Positions 1 to 9,952 of a stretch of DNA of 64,000 bases are shown in pieces (positions within the stretch are counted from its first letter, which is position 1; each line of letters starts with the position of its first letter). The notes beneath the pieces are model-generated. The model saw only the letters and a list, made by a program, of their open reading frames with translations. It was not told where the DNA came from and did no database searches. The position numbers and the translations under genes are program-made. The DNA lies in NCBI GenBank assembly GCA_903843305.1, contig CAIMPI010000030.1:62001-126000 (forward strand). The letters run 5' to 3'. The stretch comes from an uncultured Chlorobiaceae bacterium (GTDB lineage Bacteria > Bacteroidota > Chlorobiia > Chlorobiales > Chlorobiaceae).

Positions 1-487
1 CATTTCCAGGAGTTTTTTCAAGCAGCTCCGGATTATTCTCAAGTTTGTACCCGAGGATGATCATCAAGGTTGCGTCACCACCATCATCGACGATGAGGTT
101 TGGTCCCTTTCCATCTTCAAATTCAAGGATCTGGCGGGTACACCACCAGTATTCCTCAAGAGTTTCGCCTTTCCATGCAAAAACCGGAACACCGGTTTTT
201 GCAATGGCGGCAGCGGCATGATCCTGAGTTGAAAAGATGTTACAGCTTGCCCAGCGAACCTCAGCTCCAAGCTCAACAAGGGTTTCAATCAGTACGGCCG
301 TTTGAATGGTCATGTGGAGGGAACCGGCAATACGGGCACCTTTCAGTGGATATTTTCCCGCATATTTTTTTCTGGTAGCCATAAGGCCCGGCATCTCTTT
401 TTCAGCGACCTCTATTTCCTTGCGCCCCCATTCGGCAAGAGAGATATCTGCTACTTTATAATCAAGCGCTTCGGCAACTATTGTCAT
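1..487 (-). CDS. ahcY: Adenosylhomocysteinase, N-terminal part (runs off the window edge)
   Basis: Minus-strand reading from CAT at 485-487 gives [42 protein letters not shown]...[49 protein letters not shown], the SAH hydrolase N-terminus. Absent from the ORF track because it is truncated. Confidence 0.95.
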   Translation of the reverse strand, partial: MTIVAEALDYKVADISLAEWGRKEIEVAEKEMPGLMATRKKYAGKYPLKGARIAGSLHMTIQTAVLIETLVELGAEVRWASCNIFSTQDHAAAAIAKTGVPVFAWKGETLEEYWWCTRQILEFEDGKGPNLIVDDGGDATLMIILGYKLENNPELLEKTPGN

Positions 488-521
488 TGTAATCAGTCTG
501 GTTTTAGAATGTTAGGATTGT

Positions 522-1736
522 TCAGGCCAGATTGAGCGCATTTTTCAGCTCTGCAACCTTTTCAGTTTTTTCCCATGGGAAGATCTCGCGACCGAAATGA
601 CCGTAAGCTGCGGTTTGCTGATAGCACCACCCCTCAGGTTTGTCGAGGCTGAACCGTTTGATGATGGCAGCAGGACGAAGATCAAAAATGACTTCAGCTT
701 TTTCCTGTATCTGCGCATCATTGAGGCCATGTTTTGCCGTATCGTGCGTATTAATATAAATGGACACAGGACGTGCAACACCGATGGCATAAGAGACCTG
801 CACAGTGCATTTGTCGGCCAAGCCAGCGGCAACAATGTTTTTGGCAACGTGGCGTGCGGCGTAGGCAGCGCTGCGGTCAACCTTTGACGGATCCTTGCCG
901 CTGAATGCACCGCCGCCGTGAGGAGCCGCGCCGCCATAAGTATCAACAATGATTTTTCGACCTGTCAGGCCTGTATCGCCGTGCGGTCCACCAATAACAA
1001 AGCGTCCGGTAGGGTTGATATGAAACTTGGTGTTCTCGTCTATCAAGGATGCGGGGATTACAACCTTGACAACATTTTCAATAATATCATTTTTAATCAC
1101 ATTCTGCCATGTTGTCTCGCTGAAGCCTTCGGGTTCTGGATCGTGCTGGGTTGAGACCACAACAGCGTCAACACGCTTGACGGTTTCATTATCATATTCA
1201 AGGGTGACCTGGCTCTTTGCATCAGGGCGAAGATAGGTCATGATTTTGCCTTCCTTGCGAATTTCAGCGAGTTTCTTGACAAGCTGCTGGGCAAACTGGA
1301 TAGCTGCTGGCATCAGCTCTGGAGTTTCAGTACAGGCATAGCCGAACATCATACCCTGATCGCCCGCGCCGACACGGTCAAACTCGTCTGCAATTTCTTC
1401 TTTACGGTCAACACCGCGGTTGATATCGGGCGACTGACTGTGGAGTGCTGAAAGCACACCGCATGAGTTGGCTTCAAACATATACTCACCCTTGGTGTAG
1501 CCGATTTCACTTACAACCTTCCGGGCAATTGTCTGGATATCAACAACTCCCTTGGTCGTAACCTCACCGCCGACAATTACCTGGCCAGTTGTGACAAAGG
1601 TTTCACAGGCAACACGTGAACTGGAATCCTGGCGGAGAAAATCATCAAGGACAGCATCAGAAATCTGGTCAGCAACCTTGTCAGGGTGTCCTTCCGATAC
1701 GGATTCTGAGGTAAAGAAATACCTTTTCTGTGACAT
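522..1736 (-). CDS. metK: S-adenosylmethionine synthetase
   Basis: 404 aa; [52 protein letters not shown] motifs. Confidence 0.97.
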   Translation of the reverse strand: MSQKRYFFTSESVSEGHPDKVADQISDAVLDDFLRQDSSSRVACETFVTTGQVIVGGEVTTKGVVDIQTIARKVVSEIGYTKGEYMFEANSCGVLSALHSQSPDINRGVDRKEEIADEFDRVGAGDQGMMFGYACTETPELMPAAIQFAQQLVKKLAEIRKEGKIMTYLRPDAKSQVTLEYDNETVKRVDAVVVSTQHDPEPEGFSETTWQNVIKNDIIENVVKVVIPASLIDENTKFHINPTGRFVIGGPHGDTGLTGRKIIVDTYGGAAPHGGGAFSGKDPSKVDRSAAYAARHVAKNIVAAGLADKCTVQVSYAIGVARPVSIYINTHDTAKHGLNDAQIQEKAEVIFDLRPAAIIKRFSLDKPEGWCYQQTAAYGHFGREIFPWEKTEKVAELKNALNLA

Positions 1737-1804
1737 ACTTTTTCAATAAAGTTTTGGTTAAACGAATAAACAGATAATAAATAAAACAGATAAATCAAGA
1801 AAAG

Positions 1805-1935
1805 AGGCATTCAGTGAGAAGATTTCACAGGGAAATGACTGGACACGGAAAACCTCAGGAAAACTCAAGGAAAAAACATTTTCGAGAGCTTGGGCACCGT
1901 GTCCATAGGTAATGGGGATGCCAAACAAAAATCAA
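1805..1935 (-). ncRNA. Structured 5' leader of metK-ahcY; candidate SAM-Chlorobi RNA element
   Basis: Perfect 9-bp inverted repeat TGGACACGG (1840-1848) / CCGTGTCCA (1897-1905) in the metK leader. The described SAM-Chlorobi motif occurs in 5' UTRs of metK/ahcY operons in Chlorobi. Boundaries approximate; no covariance model was run. Confidence 0.6.
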
Positions 1936-1938
1936 GAA

Positions 1939-1973
1939 CAAAATGTACGCATTATGAACCTCCCATGCAAAAA
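1939..1973 (-). promoter_or_regulatory. Bacteroidetes/Chlorobi-type promoter upstream of the metK leader
   Basis: On the minus strand: TTTTTG, 20 nt, then TACATTTTG, close to the TTTG / TAnnTTTG -33/-7 consensus, directly upstream of the structured leader. Confidence 0.5.
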
Positions 1974-1978
1974 TTCTC

Positions 1979-2956
1979 TTATCTGACCCGTACCTCAGAA
2001 TAGTCACCGATATTGATTTCATGAGGATTTCCCGTAATACTGGCATTATTGCCTATGATCGAATGTTCAAGCATGATGTGGACAACTTTAGCCCCATTTC
2101 CAATTATGGAGTCCTTGATGATAGCGTCTGTAATGACAGCCATCTCGCCTATTGTTGCATTCGGCCCGATAATGGCATTTTCAAGAATAGCATTTTCCGG
2201 AATAAAAACTGGCTCAGTAATAATACAGCCGGAATATTTTTTTGTATGGCTGTTGTTCCGGAGAAGAATTTCATTGGTAGAGAGAAGAGTTTCGGGTTTG
2301 CCACAGTCATACCAGCCGTTGACAGGGAACGTGGTAAATATCTCCCCAGCTTCAATCATCAGCTCCAAGGCATCAGTAAGTTGATATTCGCCCTTCGTTT
2401 TTATTTTGTTGTCTATAAGATAGTCCAGATTGTCAAATAGCCGTTTGGATTGATGCAGAAAATAAAGTCCGACAATGGCAAGATTGCTGACAGGAGTGTC
2501 AGGTTTTTCAACTAACTTCAGGATTTTTTCTCCATCAGTTATAGCAACCCCGAAACGTCTCGGATCTTCGACCTGTTTTACTCCCAGTGTTGACGAGGGG
2601 CTTTTAAGAACCGGATCAAGATCAACATCAAAAATGGTGTCACCCAAAATAATAAGCAAGGGCTCATTATCAAAAACAAAGGGTTTACACATCCAGATGG
2701 CATGTGCAAGTCCAAGAAGTTCTGATTGCGTAACGAAAGTAAACTTGATATTGTAATGACTTGTTAACCAATTCTCAACCATATCACCAAGATAGCCGAC
2801 AATGACGATAGCCTCATCAATTCCTGCAGCAATAAGTTTGTCCATGATGTGGCCGATGATAGGCTTTCCCGCCACATTGATCAATACTTTGGGGTTAGAA
2901 AATGTATGAGGACGCAAACGGGTACCTACACCTGCGACAGGAATGATTGCTTTCAT
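1979..2956 (-). CDS. Sugar-1-phosphate nucleotidyltransferase (RmlA/GlmU-like)
   Basis: 325 aa; MKAIIPVAGVGTRLRPHTFSNPKVLINVAGKPII nucleotidyltransferase signature and C-terminal hexapeptide-like repeats. Confidence 0.9.
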   Translation of the reverse strand: MKAIIPVAGVGTRLRPHTFSNPKVLINVAGKPIIGHIMDKLIAAGIDEAIVIVGYLGDMVENWLTSHYNIKFTFVTQSELLGLAHAIWMCKPFVFDNEPLLIILGDTIFDVDLDPVLKSPSSTLGVKQVEDPRRFGVAITDGEKILKLVEKPDTPVSNLAIVGLYFLHQSKRLFDNLDYLIDNKIKTKGEYQLTDALELMIEAGEIFTTFPVNGWYDCGKPETLLSTNEILLRNNSHTKKYSGCIITEPVFIPENAILENAIIGPNATIGEMAVITDAIIKDSIIGNGAKVVHIMLEHSIIGNNASITGNPHEINIGDYSEVRVR

Positions 2957-3192
2957 TTTTCTAATGACTGGTTATGGTTAAAAAAAAACACTATAGGTCA
3001 TTTTTTTTACTTTATCAAACAGATATTAGTAAAATTAACTACTCATGACTAATAAAAGGGAAAAAATCTTTAATACAGGAATCAGTTGTAGTTCGCGTAC
3101 AAAAAAGTCATATTTTCACCATTTTGTAATAAATATCTATGGTGGACTTTTGATTCAAGTTTTCAGATTAAATTCTTAGAATAAATGTCATT

Positions 3193-3600
3193 ATGGCAGC
3201 AAGGTTTAAAGGAGTTTTCAAGCAGTCTGGCGTAATTCCAATACTCGACGACAGGCTTGTGCTTATTACCTCCAGAAAATCGGAGCAATGGATCATTCCA
3301 AAGGGATATGTCGAAAAAGGGCTGTCTCCTGCAGATTCAGCCGCTAAAGAGGCCTACGAAGAAGCCGGTTTGATCGGTGTTGTTCATCATCAAGAGGCAG
3401 GGAATTATCGTTATCGCAAGTTTGGAAAATTATTTTCGGTTAAAGTTTATCCGCTTTTCATTGAAACCATGCTTGATGAGTGGGATGAGATGCACCTCCG
3501 CAGTCGAAAATTAGTGACTCCAGCAGAGGCTGTTGAAATGGTCGGTCATGTCGAACTCAGACAGATTATTGCGGATTTTTTTGTGAACAACCGTGTGTGA
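3193..3600 (+). CDS. NUDIX hydrolase
   Basis: 135 aa; IPKGYVEKGLSPADSAAKEAYEEAGLIG Nudix box. Confidence 0.9.
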   Translation: MAARFKGVFKQSGVIPILDDRLVLITSRKSEQWIIPKGYVEKGLSPADSAAKEAYEEAGLIGVVHHQEAGNYRYRKFGKLFSVKVYPLFIETMLDEWDEMHLRSRKLVTPAEAVEMVGHVELRQIIADFFVNNRV

Positions 3601-3661
3601 ATCAAGAATTATTATTTTGAAATTAATGTTCTTGTGCTATATTGGGCGTTCACTTAAGGAT

Positions 3662-3734
3662 CGGGGTGTGGCGCAGTTGGTAGCGTGCCTGCTTTGGGAG
3701 CAGGAGGTCCCGAGTTCGAGTCTCGGCACCCCGA
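3662..3734 (+). tRNA. tRNA-Pro (TGG)
   Basis: Cloverleaf: acceptor CGGGGTG/CACCCCG, anticodon loop TTTGGGA, GTTCGAGTC T-loop. Confidence 0.95.
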
Positions 3735-3760
3735 CAGGAAAAGTTCACAAGATTGAAGCG

Positions 3761-3833
<73 letters not shown>

Positions 3834-3860
3834 CAAGTAAAAAGTCCGTATGATGTACAC

Positions 3861-3935
3861 GGTGATTGTAGCTCAGTTGGTTAGAGCGCCAGGTTGTGGC
3901 CCTGGAGGCCGGGGGTTCGAGTCCCCTCATTCACC
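3861..3935 (+). tRNA. tRNA-His (GTG)
   Basis: Extra 5' G, anticodon loop TTGTGGC, GGTTCGAGTCC. Confidence 0.95.
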
Positions 3936-3942
3936 CAAATAA

Positions 3943-4014
3943 GGCCCCATCGACTAGTGGTTAGGTCATCACCCTTTCAAGGTGGTAGCACGGGTTCGAA
4001 TCCCGTTGGGGTCA
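3943..4014 (+). tRNA. tRNA-Glu (TTC)
   Basis: Acceptor GGCCCCA/TGGGGTC, anticodon loop CTTTCAA, GGTTCGAATCC. Confidence 0.95.
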
Positions 4015-4019
4015 CTCAA

Positions 4020-4057
4020 TAAAGCTCTGTTCGTTACCGGTTCAGAGCTTTTTTTGT
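4020..4057 (+). terminator. Rho-independent terminator after the tRNA cluster
   Basis: AAAGCTCTG...CAGAGCTTTTTTT hairpin plus T-tract. Confidence 0.75.
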
Positions 4058-4083
4058 TCATGAAAGCAGATGATCACTCTCTT

Positions 4084-6495
4084 ATGAAAATATCTGTCAG
4101 TTGGCTTAAAGATTTTCTACCTTATTTTACTTCCGATACTTCATCGCTTGTTGAAAAACTGACATTTCTCGGGCTTGAAGTGGAGGAAGTACAGGAGTCC
4201 TGTCTTGTTGACGATTTGGTGGTTGTTGGTAGAATCGACGAAGTTTTACCACATCCTAATGCTGAAAGATTGACGCTGTGCCGCGTGGATGTTGGACGTG
4301 ACGAACCCCTTCAGATTGTCTGCGGGGCCCCGAATGTAAAAGCAGGGATGCTTGTGCCTGTAGCTACAGAAAAGGCAAAACTTCATCTTTCGGATAGTCA
4401 GACCATTACTATCAAGCCATCAAAAATACGCGGTGAACGTTCCTTCGGGATGATTTGTGCCGCAGACGAGCTTGGTCTTTCTGATGACCATTCAGGAGTT
4501 ATGGAGCTTGATTCATCATGCTCCATTGGTCAGCCCCTTTCCCGTTACCTTGACGGTGACGTGGTGCTTGATATTGCCGTAACGCCAAACAGGCCTGATG
4601 TTCTCTCTCATCTTGGAGTTGCAAGGGAGCTGGCAGGATGCGATCAGATTCACTATCCGGCCAAGCACTCTGTCGCATTTTCACAGGCGGGCACGCTGGT
4701 TGATGTTCTGGATGCAGTAGCTTGCCCCTATTATACAGGAGTGGTTATTCGCGGAATAACCGTTACCGAATCTCCAGCATGGTTAAGGAAAAAGCTTGAA
4801 AGTATTGGTCTGAGGCCAAAAAATAACATCGTTGATATTACCAACTATATTCTTCATGCTCTTGGCCAGCCTCTTCATGCTTTTGATCTCAGCAAGCTTG
4901 CCGGAGAGCGGGTGGTTGTACGGAGCGACATGCGAGCAGAATTTGTGGCCATCAATCAGCAGCTATGCCGGGTTGAGCCGGGAATGCTGGTTATTTGCGA
5001 TGCTCAAAAACCAGTAGCGCTGGCTGGTGTTATGGGAGGCATTGATTCATCCGTTAGCGAAGCCACTACGGATATTCTGCTTGAGTCGGCCTATTTCGAT
5101 CCCTCCATGATCAGAAAATCTGCAAAAAAGGCAGCTATTTCTTCTGATGCATCCTATCGTTACGAGCGCGGTATTGACCCGCACAACGTCAAGCGCTCAG
5201 CAGAGTGTGCCGTAGCCTTGATACTGGAGATAGCCGGTGGGCGGATTGATAAGGCACAGGAGTGGGGTTCTATGCCTGCTGCATTGCGGAGGGTAATCTT
5301 GCGTCCAGCTCGGGTCAATGCCTTGCTCGGCAGTTTGATCAGTTCTGTCGATATGGTGGAAATGCTTGCGCGTATAGGCTTTTCAGCAAACGGAACGGCA
5401 GGTGAGTCTATAATCATTGAGGTGCCTTCCTTCAGGGTTGATGTTTTTGAAGAGATTGATCTTGTTGAGGAGATTGCCCGCCTTTATGGTTACGACAACA
5501 TTCAGCCATCATCACAGATGGCGACCATCTATCCCCAGTCCCGCAAACACCCGGAATTTTTCCCGGATTTTCTCCGTTCTCTTCTGGTTGGTCTGAATTT
5601 CAGGGAAATTCTTACCAATCCACTCATGAAAAGAGATGAGGCAGGGTTGTTCAGTGACAGACTTCTGGGCGTACTTAACCCTATCAGTGAAGGTCTTGAA
5701 GTTCTCCGCCCAAGTCTGGTCCCCGGATTTTTAAAAGTTATCAGTCATAATATCCGTCATGGTAACCGCGACATGAAGCTCTTTGAGCTTGCCAGGGGAT
5801 TCCAGAGTATTGCAGAGAGTGAGCGTAGTAGTGAGTCGCAGCTTGATGCTTATAAAGAGCAGGAGTATCTTGTTATGGCTATAACGGGCAGTCGTTACCC
5901 GAGAATCTGGAATCAGTCATCCGACAACGCTGATTATTATGATATTATGGGAGCTGTCGAGATGCTGCTGGAAAAGCTGAATTTGCTTGATAAATCAGCG
6001 GTTAATATTTATAATGCAACGACAGCATATATTGAAGTCGAGTTGAGAGAAAAAGGAAAAAGCAGTGTGAGCCGAGTGGGGGTGGTGCAGCAGGTTGATC
6101 CAGACCTTCTGAAAAAATTTGATATCGGGCAGGACGTTTATCTTGCAGAAATTGAGGCAGCAGTTCTGGAATGCTGTTTTAATCCTGAAGTCACATATCA
6201 GCCGCCGTCCAGATTTCCAGTTGTCCAGAGGGATTTATCGCTTATTTTGCCTCGGAGTGTTACCGTTCAGTCACTTGTAGAACTTGTACGTTCAAGTGAC
6301 TCTCTGATCAAGGGTGTCTCAGTTTTTGACCTTTTCGAGCGCACCCGTGAAGATGGTGGAGAGCGCAGTGTTGCACTCTCTCTTGAAATTGTGGATCATA
6401 AAGGAACATTACAGGAAGAGAGAATCAGCGATATTCTTTCAAAAATCGGCAGTAATGCCGAAAGTAAACTTGGTGCGGTGATTCGACAAGTCTGA
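4084..6495 (+). CDS. pheT: Phenylalanyl-tRNA synthetase beta subunit
   Basis: Canonical start MKISVSWLKDFLPYF; VDITNYILHALGQPLHAFD; C-terminal FDX-ACB. The ORF-track start at 3982 lies inside tRNA-Glu, so it was moved to 4084. Confidence 0.95.
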   Translation: MKISVSWLKDFLPYFTSDTSSLVEKLTFLGLEVEEVQESCLVDDLVVVGRIDEVLPHPNAERLTLCRVDVGRDEPLQIVCGAPNVKAGMLVPVATEKAKLHLSDSQTITIKPSKIRGERSFGMICAADELGLSDDHSGVMELDSSCSIGQPLSRYLDGDVVLDIAVTPNRPDVLSHLGVARELAGCDQIHYPAKHSVAFSQAGTLVDVLDAVACPYYTGVVIRGITVTESPAWLRKKLESIGLRPKNNIVDITNYILHALGQPLHAFDLSKLAGERVVVRSDMRAEFVAINQQLCRVEPGMLVICDAQKPVALAGVMGGIDSSVSEATTDILLESAYFDPSMIRKSAKKAAISSDASYRYERGIDPHNVKRSAECAVALILEIAGGRIDKAQEWGSMPAALRRVILRPARVNALLGSLISSVDMVEMLARIGFSANGTAGESIIIEVPSFRVDVFEEIDLVEEIARLYGYDNIQPSSQMATIYPQSRKHPEFFPDFLRSLLVGLNFREILTNPLMKRDEAGLFSDRLLGVLNPISEGLEVLRPSLVPGFLKVISHNIRHGNRDMKLFELARGFQSIAESERSSESQLDAYKEQEYLVMAITGSRYPRIWNQSSDNADYYDIMGAVEMLLEKLNLLDKSAVNIYNATTAYIEVELREKGKSSVSRVGVVQQVDPDLLKKFDIGQDVYLAEIEAAVLECCFNPEVTYQPPSRFPVVQRDLSLILPRSVTVQSLVELVRSSDSLIKGVSVFDLFERTREDGGERSVALSLEIVDHKGTLQEERISDILSKIGSNAESKLGAVIRQV

Positions 6496-6508
6496 TTCTC
6501 ATTGTTCT

Positions 6509-6814
6509 ATGCAAGATTTTGACGGGCAAAACATCAAGGTTGACGTAAACCTTCTTGAAAAAAATATTGAACTGCTCATTGTCCAGTTGATTGACTGCCG
6601 GAAAGAGAATGAGGTATTGCGTTCTGAACTCTCAAGTCTGCAGAATATTCTCAGGTCTTGCAAGTTGCCCGGCACGGTTGGTTCTACTGCCATTGATGCA
6701 GGTGGCATTATTGATGGAGTGTTTGCTTATGCCGAAAAAGTGCAGGTGAAGCAGAAGCTGGTTCTGATTTTGCAGAAAATAGAGATGGAGCTCAGAAACA
6801 ATCAGACTTTGTAA
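6509..6814 (+). CDS. Small coiled-coil hypothetical protein
   Basis: 101 aa; heptad-like VDVNLLEKNIELLIVQLIDCRKENEVLRSELSSLQNIL; tightly packed between pheT and zapA. Confidence 0.7.
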   Translation: MQDFDGQNIKVDVNLLEKNIELLIVQLIDCRKENEVLRSELSSLQNILRSCKLPGTVGSTAIDAGGIIDGVFAYAEKVQVKQKLVLILQKIEMELRNNQTL

Positions 6815-6823
6815 TGTGATGAG

Positions 6824-7087
6824 ATGGAAAAAATTGATGTAAATGTTTATGGTGATAGTTATCCACTAAGGTCCGGTAGACGTGAGTTGACCGAGAAAGC
6901 GGCCAGGGATGTTGATGGGGTAATGAGGCTCTTTGCTGAAAAGGCCCCCACATTTGGAGCTGCTAAATTGGCTGTTCTTGCGGCAATTCAGTTTGCCGAA
7001 AAAAAGATGGAACTGGAAGAAGAGATGGCATCACTGAAACAAAGCATTGCCCGACTTAATGTTTTTATTGGGCAAAATCTACAATAA
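6824..7087 (+). CDS. zapA: Cell division protein ZapA
   Basis: 87 aa; DVNVYGDSYPLRSG...KAARDVDGVMRLFAEKAPT...AVLAAIQFAEKKMELEEE, ZapA-like. Confidence 0.85.
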   Translation: MEKIDVNVYGDSYPLRSGRRELTEKAARDVDGVMRLFAEKAPTFGAAKLAVLAAIQFAEKKMELEEEMASLKQSIARLNVFIGQNLQ

Positions 7088-7114
7088 ACCATTACATTAA
7101 AAGAGAAGAAATAT

Positions 7115-7347
7115 CCGCACCAGTTGATTGGGGTGATTGCAAGATACAAGAACTAACATCACAAAAGAGGGAGCCAAGCTCTTCTTTTTAATTGCAGGCC
7201 TTATTGAATTTTCCTGAATTCGTGAGTAGGAATTTTCAAGAACATTGGAAACAGTGCTCCGTTGGAAGCAAAAAAACTGAAGGAGGTACCCACTGTGTCA
7301 CACGGGTTCTTGAATCTTGCGCATCTTGACGTGGTGCGGTTTTTTTT
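7115..7347 (+). ncRNA. Candidate 6S (SsrS)-like structured RNA
   Basis: Long rod-like fold: CCGCACCA (7115-7122)/TGGTGCGG (7332-7339), GCAAG (7139-7143)/CTTGC (7316-7320), TTCAAGAAC (7235-7243)/GTTCTTGAA (7306-7314), ACAGTG (7251-7256)/CACTGT (7291-7296), then a T-run. Located between zapA and rny; 6S RNA is known to neighbour zapA in many bacteria. Confidence 0.55.
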
Positions 7348-7403
7348 GTTTAAAACAGTGCTTCTTATTTGAGTATGAGAGCATGAAAATGGAGGTTGAT
7401 TTA

Positions 7404-8978
7404 ATGGGTATAGTGATAAACCTGTTTTTAATTGTTGTGGCTTCACTGTTTTTTTTTGTAGCCGGTTTTTTTGTTGGTCGTTATTTTCTTGAACGGATCG
7501 GCACAACAAAGGTACTTGAAGCCGAAGAACGTGCAGTGCAAATTGTCCAGGAGGCCCAGAAAGAGGCTAACGAGTATAAAGAACTCAAGGTCAGTGAAGT
7601 AAACCAGGAGTGGAAAAAGAAGCGTCGGGAGTTTGACCAGGAAGTACTTATCAAAAACAACAAGTACACCCAACTGCAGAAGCAGATACAGCAGAAAGAG
7701 GCACAACTGAAAAAACAGAGTCAGGATGTCAAGGATACTGAACGCAAGCTTCAGGATCAGCGTAAAGAAATCGACCAGATCACCGACTCGGTCAAGCTTC
7801 GCTCTGTAGAACTTGAACGGATTATTGTAGAGCAGAACCAGCGGCTTGAAAGCATCAGCAACCTTCAGGCAGAAGAAGCGAGGCAGATGCTGATTGACAA
7901 CATGGTTACAAAGGCACGCGAGGAAGCCACTGAGACCATTCACCAAATTCATGAAGAAGCTGAGCAGAAAGCTGGTCGATTGGCCGAGAAAACCCTCCTG
8001 ACGGCGATTCAGCGTATCTCTTTCGAGCAGACAACCGAAAATGCGCTTTCCGTTGTTCATATCCAGAGCGATGAGCTTAAGGGTCGTATTATCGGGCGTG
8101 AAGGCCGCAATATCAAAGCTTTTGAAAATGCAACAGGAGTCGATATTATTGTTGACGATACGCCAGAAGTAGTCATTCTATCATGTTTTGACCCATTGCG
8201 TCGCGAGCTTGCCAAGCTTACTCTTCAAAAACTTCTTGTTGATGGAATTATTCATCCTGTAGCTATTGAGAAAGCGTATGGAGATGCGAAAAAAGAGATT
8301 GATGACGTCATCGTAAGTGCCGGTGAAGAAGCGCTTTCTTCGCTGCAGATTACCGATATGCCCGCTGAAGTAATCCCGCTTATCGGTAAAATGAAATTTT
8401 ATACAGTTTATGGCCAGAACCTGCTGCAGCACAGCCGTGAAGTTGCCATGCTTTCAGGTCTTATGGCTGCCGAGCTCAAGCTGGATGCCCGCCTTGCCAA
8501 ACGTGCAGGTCTATTGCATGATATCGGACTGGTGCTGCCGGAAAGCGATGATCCCCATGCAGTAACTGGAATGACTTTTATGAAAAAATTCAATGAATCG
8601 CCCTTGGTACTCAATTCCATTGCCGCTCATCATGGTGATGTTGATAAAGAGTCACCCCTCGCCGATCTTGTTGAAGCAGCTAACACTATTTCGCTCTCAC
8701 GGCCCGGTGCCCGTGGTGCTGTAACGGCCGATGGCAACGTCAAACGTCTTGAAAGCCTTGAAGAGATTGCAAAAGGATTTCCAGGTGTTCTGAAAACCTA
8801 CGCATTGCAGGCTGGGAGGGAGATCAGGGTAATTGTTGAAGGCGATAATGTCAGTGATTCACAAGCTGATGTACTGGCCCATGATATCGCCCACAAAATC
8901 GAATCAGAAGCGCAGTATCCCGGACAGATAAAGGTCTCCATTATTCGCGAAAAACGTTCGATAGCTTATGCAAAATAA
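7404..8978 (+). CDS. rny: Ribonuclease Y
   Basis: N-terminal TM then coiled coil, KH domain (GRIIGREGRNIKAFENATGVDIIVDDTPE), HD domain (RAGLLHDIG). Start at 7404 preceded by GGAGG. Confidence 0.95.
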   Translation: MGIVINLFLIVVASLFFFVAGFFVGRYFLERIGTTKVLEAEERAVQIVQEAQKEANEYKELKVSEVNQEWKKKRREFDQEVLIKNNKYTQLQKQIQQKEAQLKKQSQDVKDTERKLQDQRKEIDQITDSVKLRSVELERIIVEQNQRLESISNLQAEEARQMLIDNMVTKAREEATETIHQIHEEAEQKAGRLAEKTLLTAIQRISFEQTTENALSVVHIQSDELKGRIIGREGRNIKAFENATGVDIIVDDTPEVVILSCFDPLRRELAKLTLQKLLVDGIIHPVAIEKAYGDAKKEIDDVIVSAGEEALSSLQITDMPAEVIPLIGKMKFYTVYGQNLLQHSREVAMLSGLMAAELKLDARLAKRAGLLHDIGLVLPESDDPHAVTGMTFMKKFNESPLVLNSIAAHHGDVDKESPLADLVEAANTISLSRPGARGAVTADGNVKRLESLEEIAKGFPGVLKTYALQAGREIRVIVEGDNVSDSQADVLAHDIAHKIESEAQYPGQIKVSIIREKRSIAYAK

Positions 8979-8998
8979 GTCTCGCCTTTCTTGAGCCG

Positions 8999-9023
8999 AA
9001 GGGAAAGCTTAAAGCTTTCCCTT
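8999..9023. terminator. Bidirectional terminator-like palindrome overlapping the 3' end of hisB
   Basis: AAGGGAAAGCTT-A-AAGCTTTCCCTT, perfect 12-bp arms between convergent rny and hisB. Confidence 0.55.
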
Positions 9024-9611
9024 GGTGGAGGGAATTTCCGTGCCATTTATAGCTACAGCAGCCTTTAAGGCATAAGCAAAAGACTTGAACAGAGCTTCTA
9101 TCTTGTGGTGCGTATTCTCTCCTTCAAGAATGGAGAGGTGGATATTGGCTTGCAAGGTACCGGAAAGCGACAGAAAGAAATGCTCCACCATTTCAGTTGA
9201 AAATCCCTGAATAACCGGTCTCCTGAACTCCGCATTGAAAACACAATAACTTCTACCCCCCAAGTCAAGTGCGCAACGCGCCAGTGATTCATCCATAGGA
9301 ATAATTGCCCATCCGTAACGCTGAATACCTCGTTTGTCACCAAGAGCCTTAGCTATAGCACTGCCGAGAACGAGAGCAACGTCTTCAACCGAATGATGAT
9401 CATCAACCTCAAGGTCACCCCTGCACTCCAGTACAAGGTCAAAACCTGAATGTTTGCTGAAATTGGTCAGCATGTGGTCAAGAAACACCACTCCCGAGTT
9501 AATGGCACTCTTTCCCGTTCCGTCAAGCGTTATGGTTACAGTAATATCAGTCTCTTTAGTGGTTCTGCTGACTGTTGCGGTACGGGCTGTTGTGTAGACT
9601 TCTTTTGACAT
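9009..9611 (-). CDS. hisB: Imidazoleglycerol-phosphate dehydratase
   Basis: 200 aa; [46 protein letters not shown]. Confidence 0.96.
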   Translation of the reverse strand: MSKEVYTTARTATVSRTTKETDITVTITLDGTGKSAINSGVVFLDHMLTNFSKHSGFDLVLECRGDLEVDDHHSVEDVALVLGSAIAKALGDKRGIQRYGWAIIPMDESLARCALDLGGRSYCVFNAEFRRPVIQGFSTEMVEHFFLSLSGTLQANIHLSILEGENTHHKIEALFKSFAYALKAAVAINGTEIPSTKGKL

Positions 9612-9618
9612 AGATCGT

Positions 9619-9861
9619 TTAGCGAATAAATTTGTTAATAAGATAAAGAATCAGACTGAGCAGTATGGAGAGCAGCACTGAAGTACCAATTGGAAAATAA
9701 AACCTGAAATTTTCCTTCTCAATCCTGATATCGAAAGGAAGATGGCCGAACCAGTTGAGCCAGTGCCATAATCCCGTTTTGTCAAAAGCAATAAGGAGCA
9801 AGCCGATAATAGCCATAAACAAGCCAGCCAGGAGAATTATTTTCCCAGCATCTGAAAACAC
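9619..9861 (-). CDS. DUF2905-type small membrane protein
   Basis: 80 aa; two TM segments around [23 protein letters not shown]. Confidence 0.8.
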   Translation of the reverse strand: MFSDAGKIILLAGLFMAIIGLLLIAFDKTGLWHWLNWFGHLPFDIRIEKENFRFYFPIGTSVLLSILLSLILYLINKFIR

Positions 9862-9952
9862 GGTTTGGATATTTTTTAAAAGTTGCTAAATTAAGGCCAT
9901 CTTTTCATTTGACAAGATACGGATATTTGCGAATTTATTAAAGCGGCAGGAA

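Noticed and set aside
3982-4083. N-terminal extension of pheT in the ORF track
   Set aside because: Lies in tRNA-Glu and a terminator; the canonical PheT start is at 4084.
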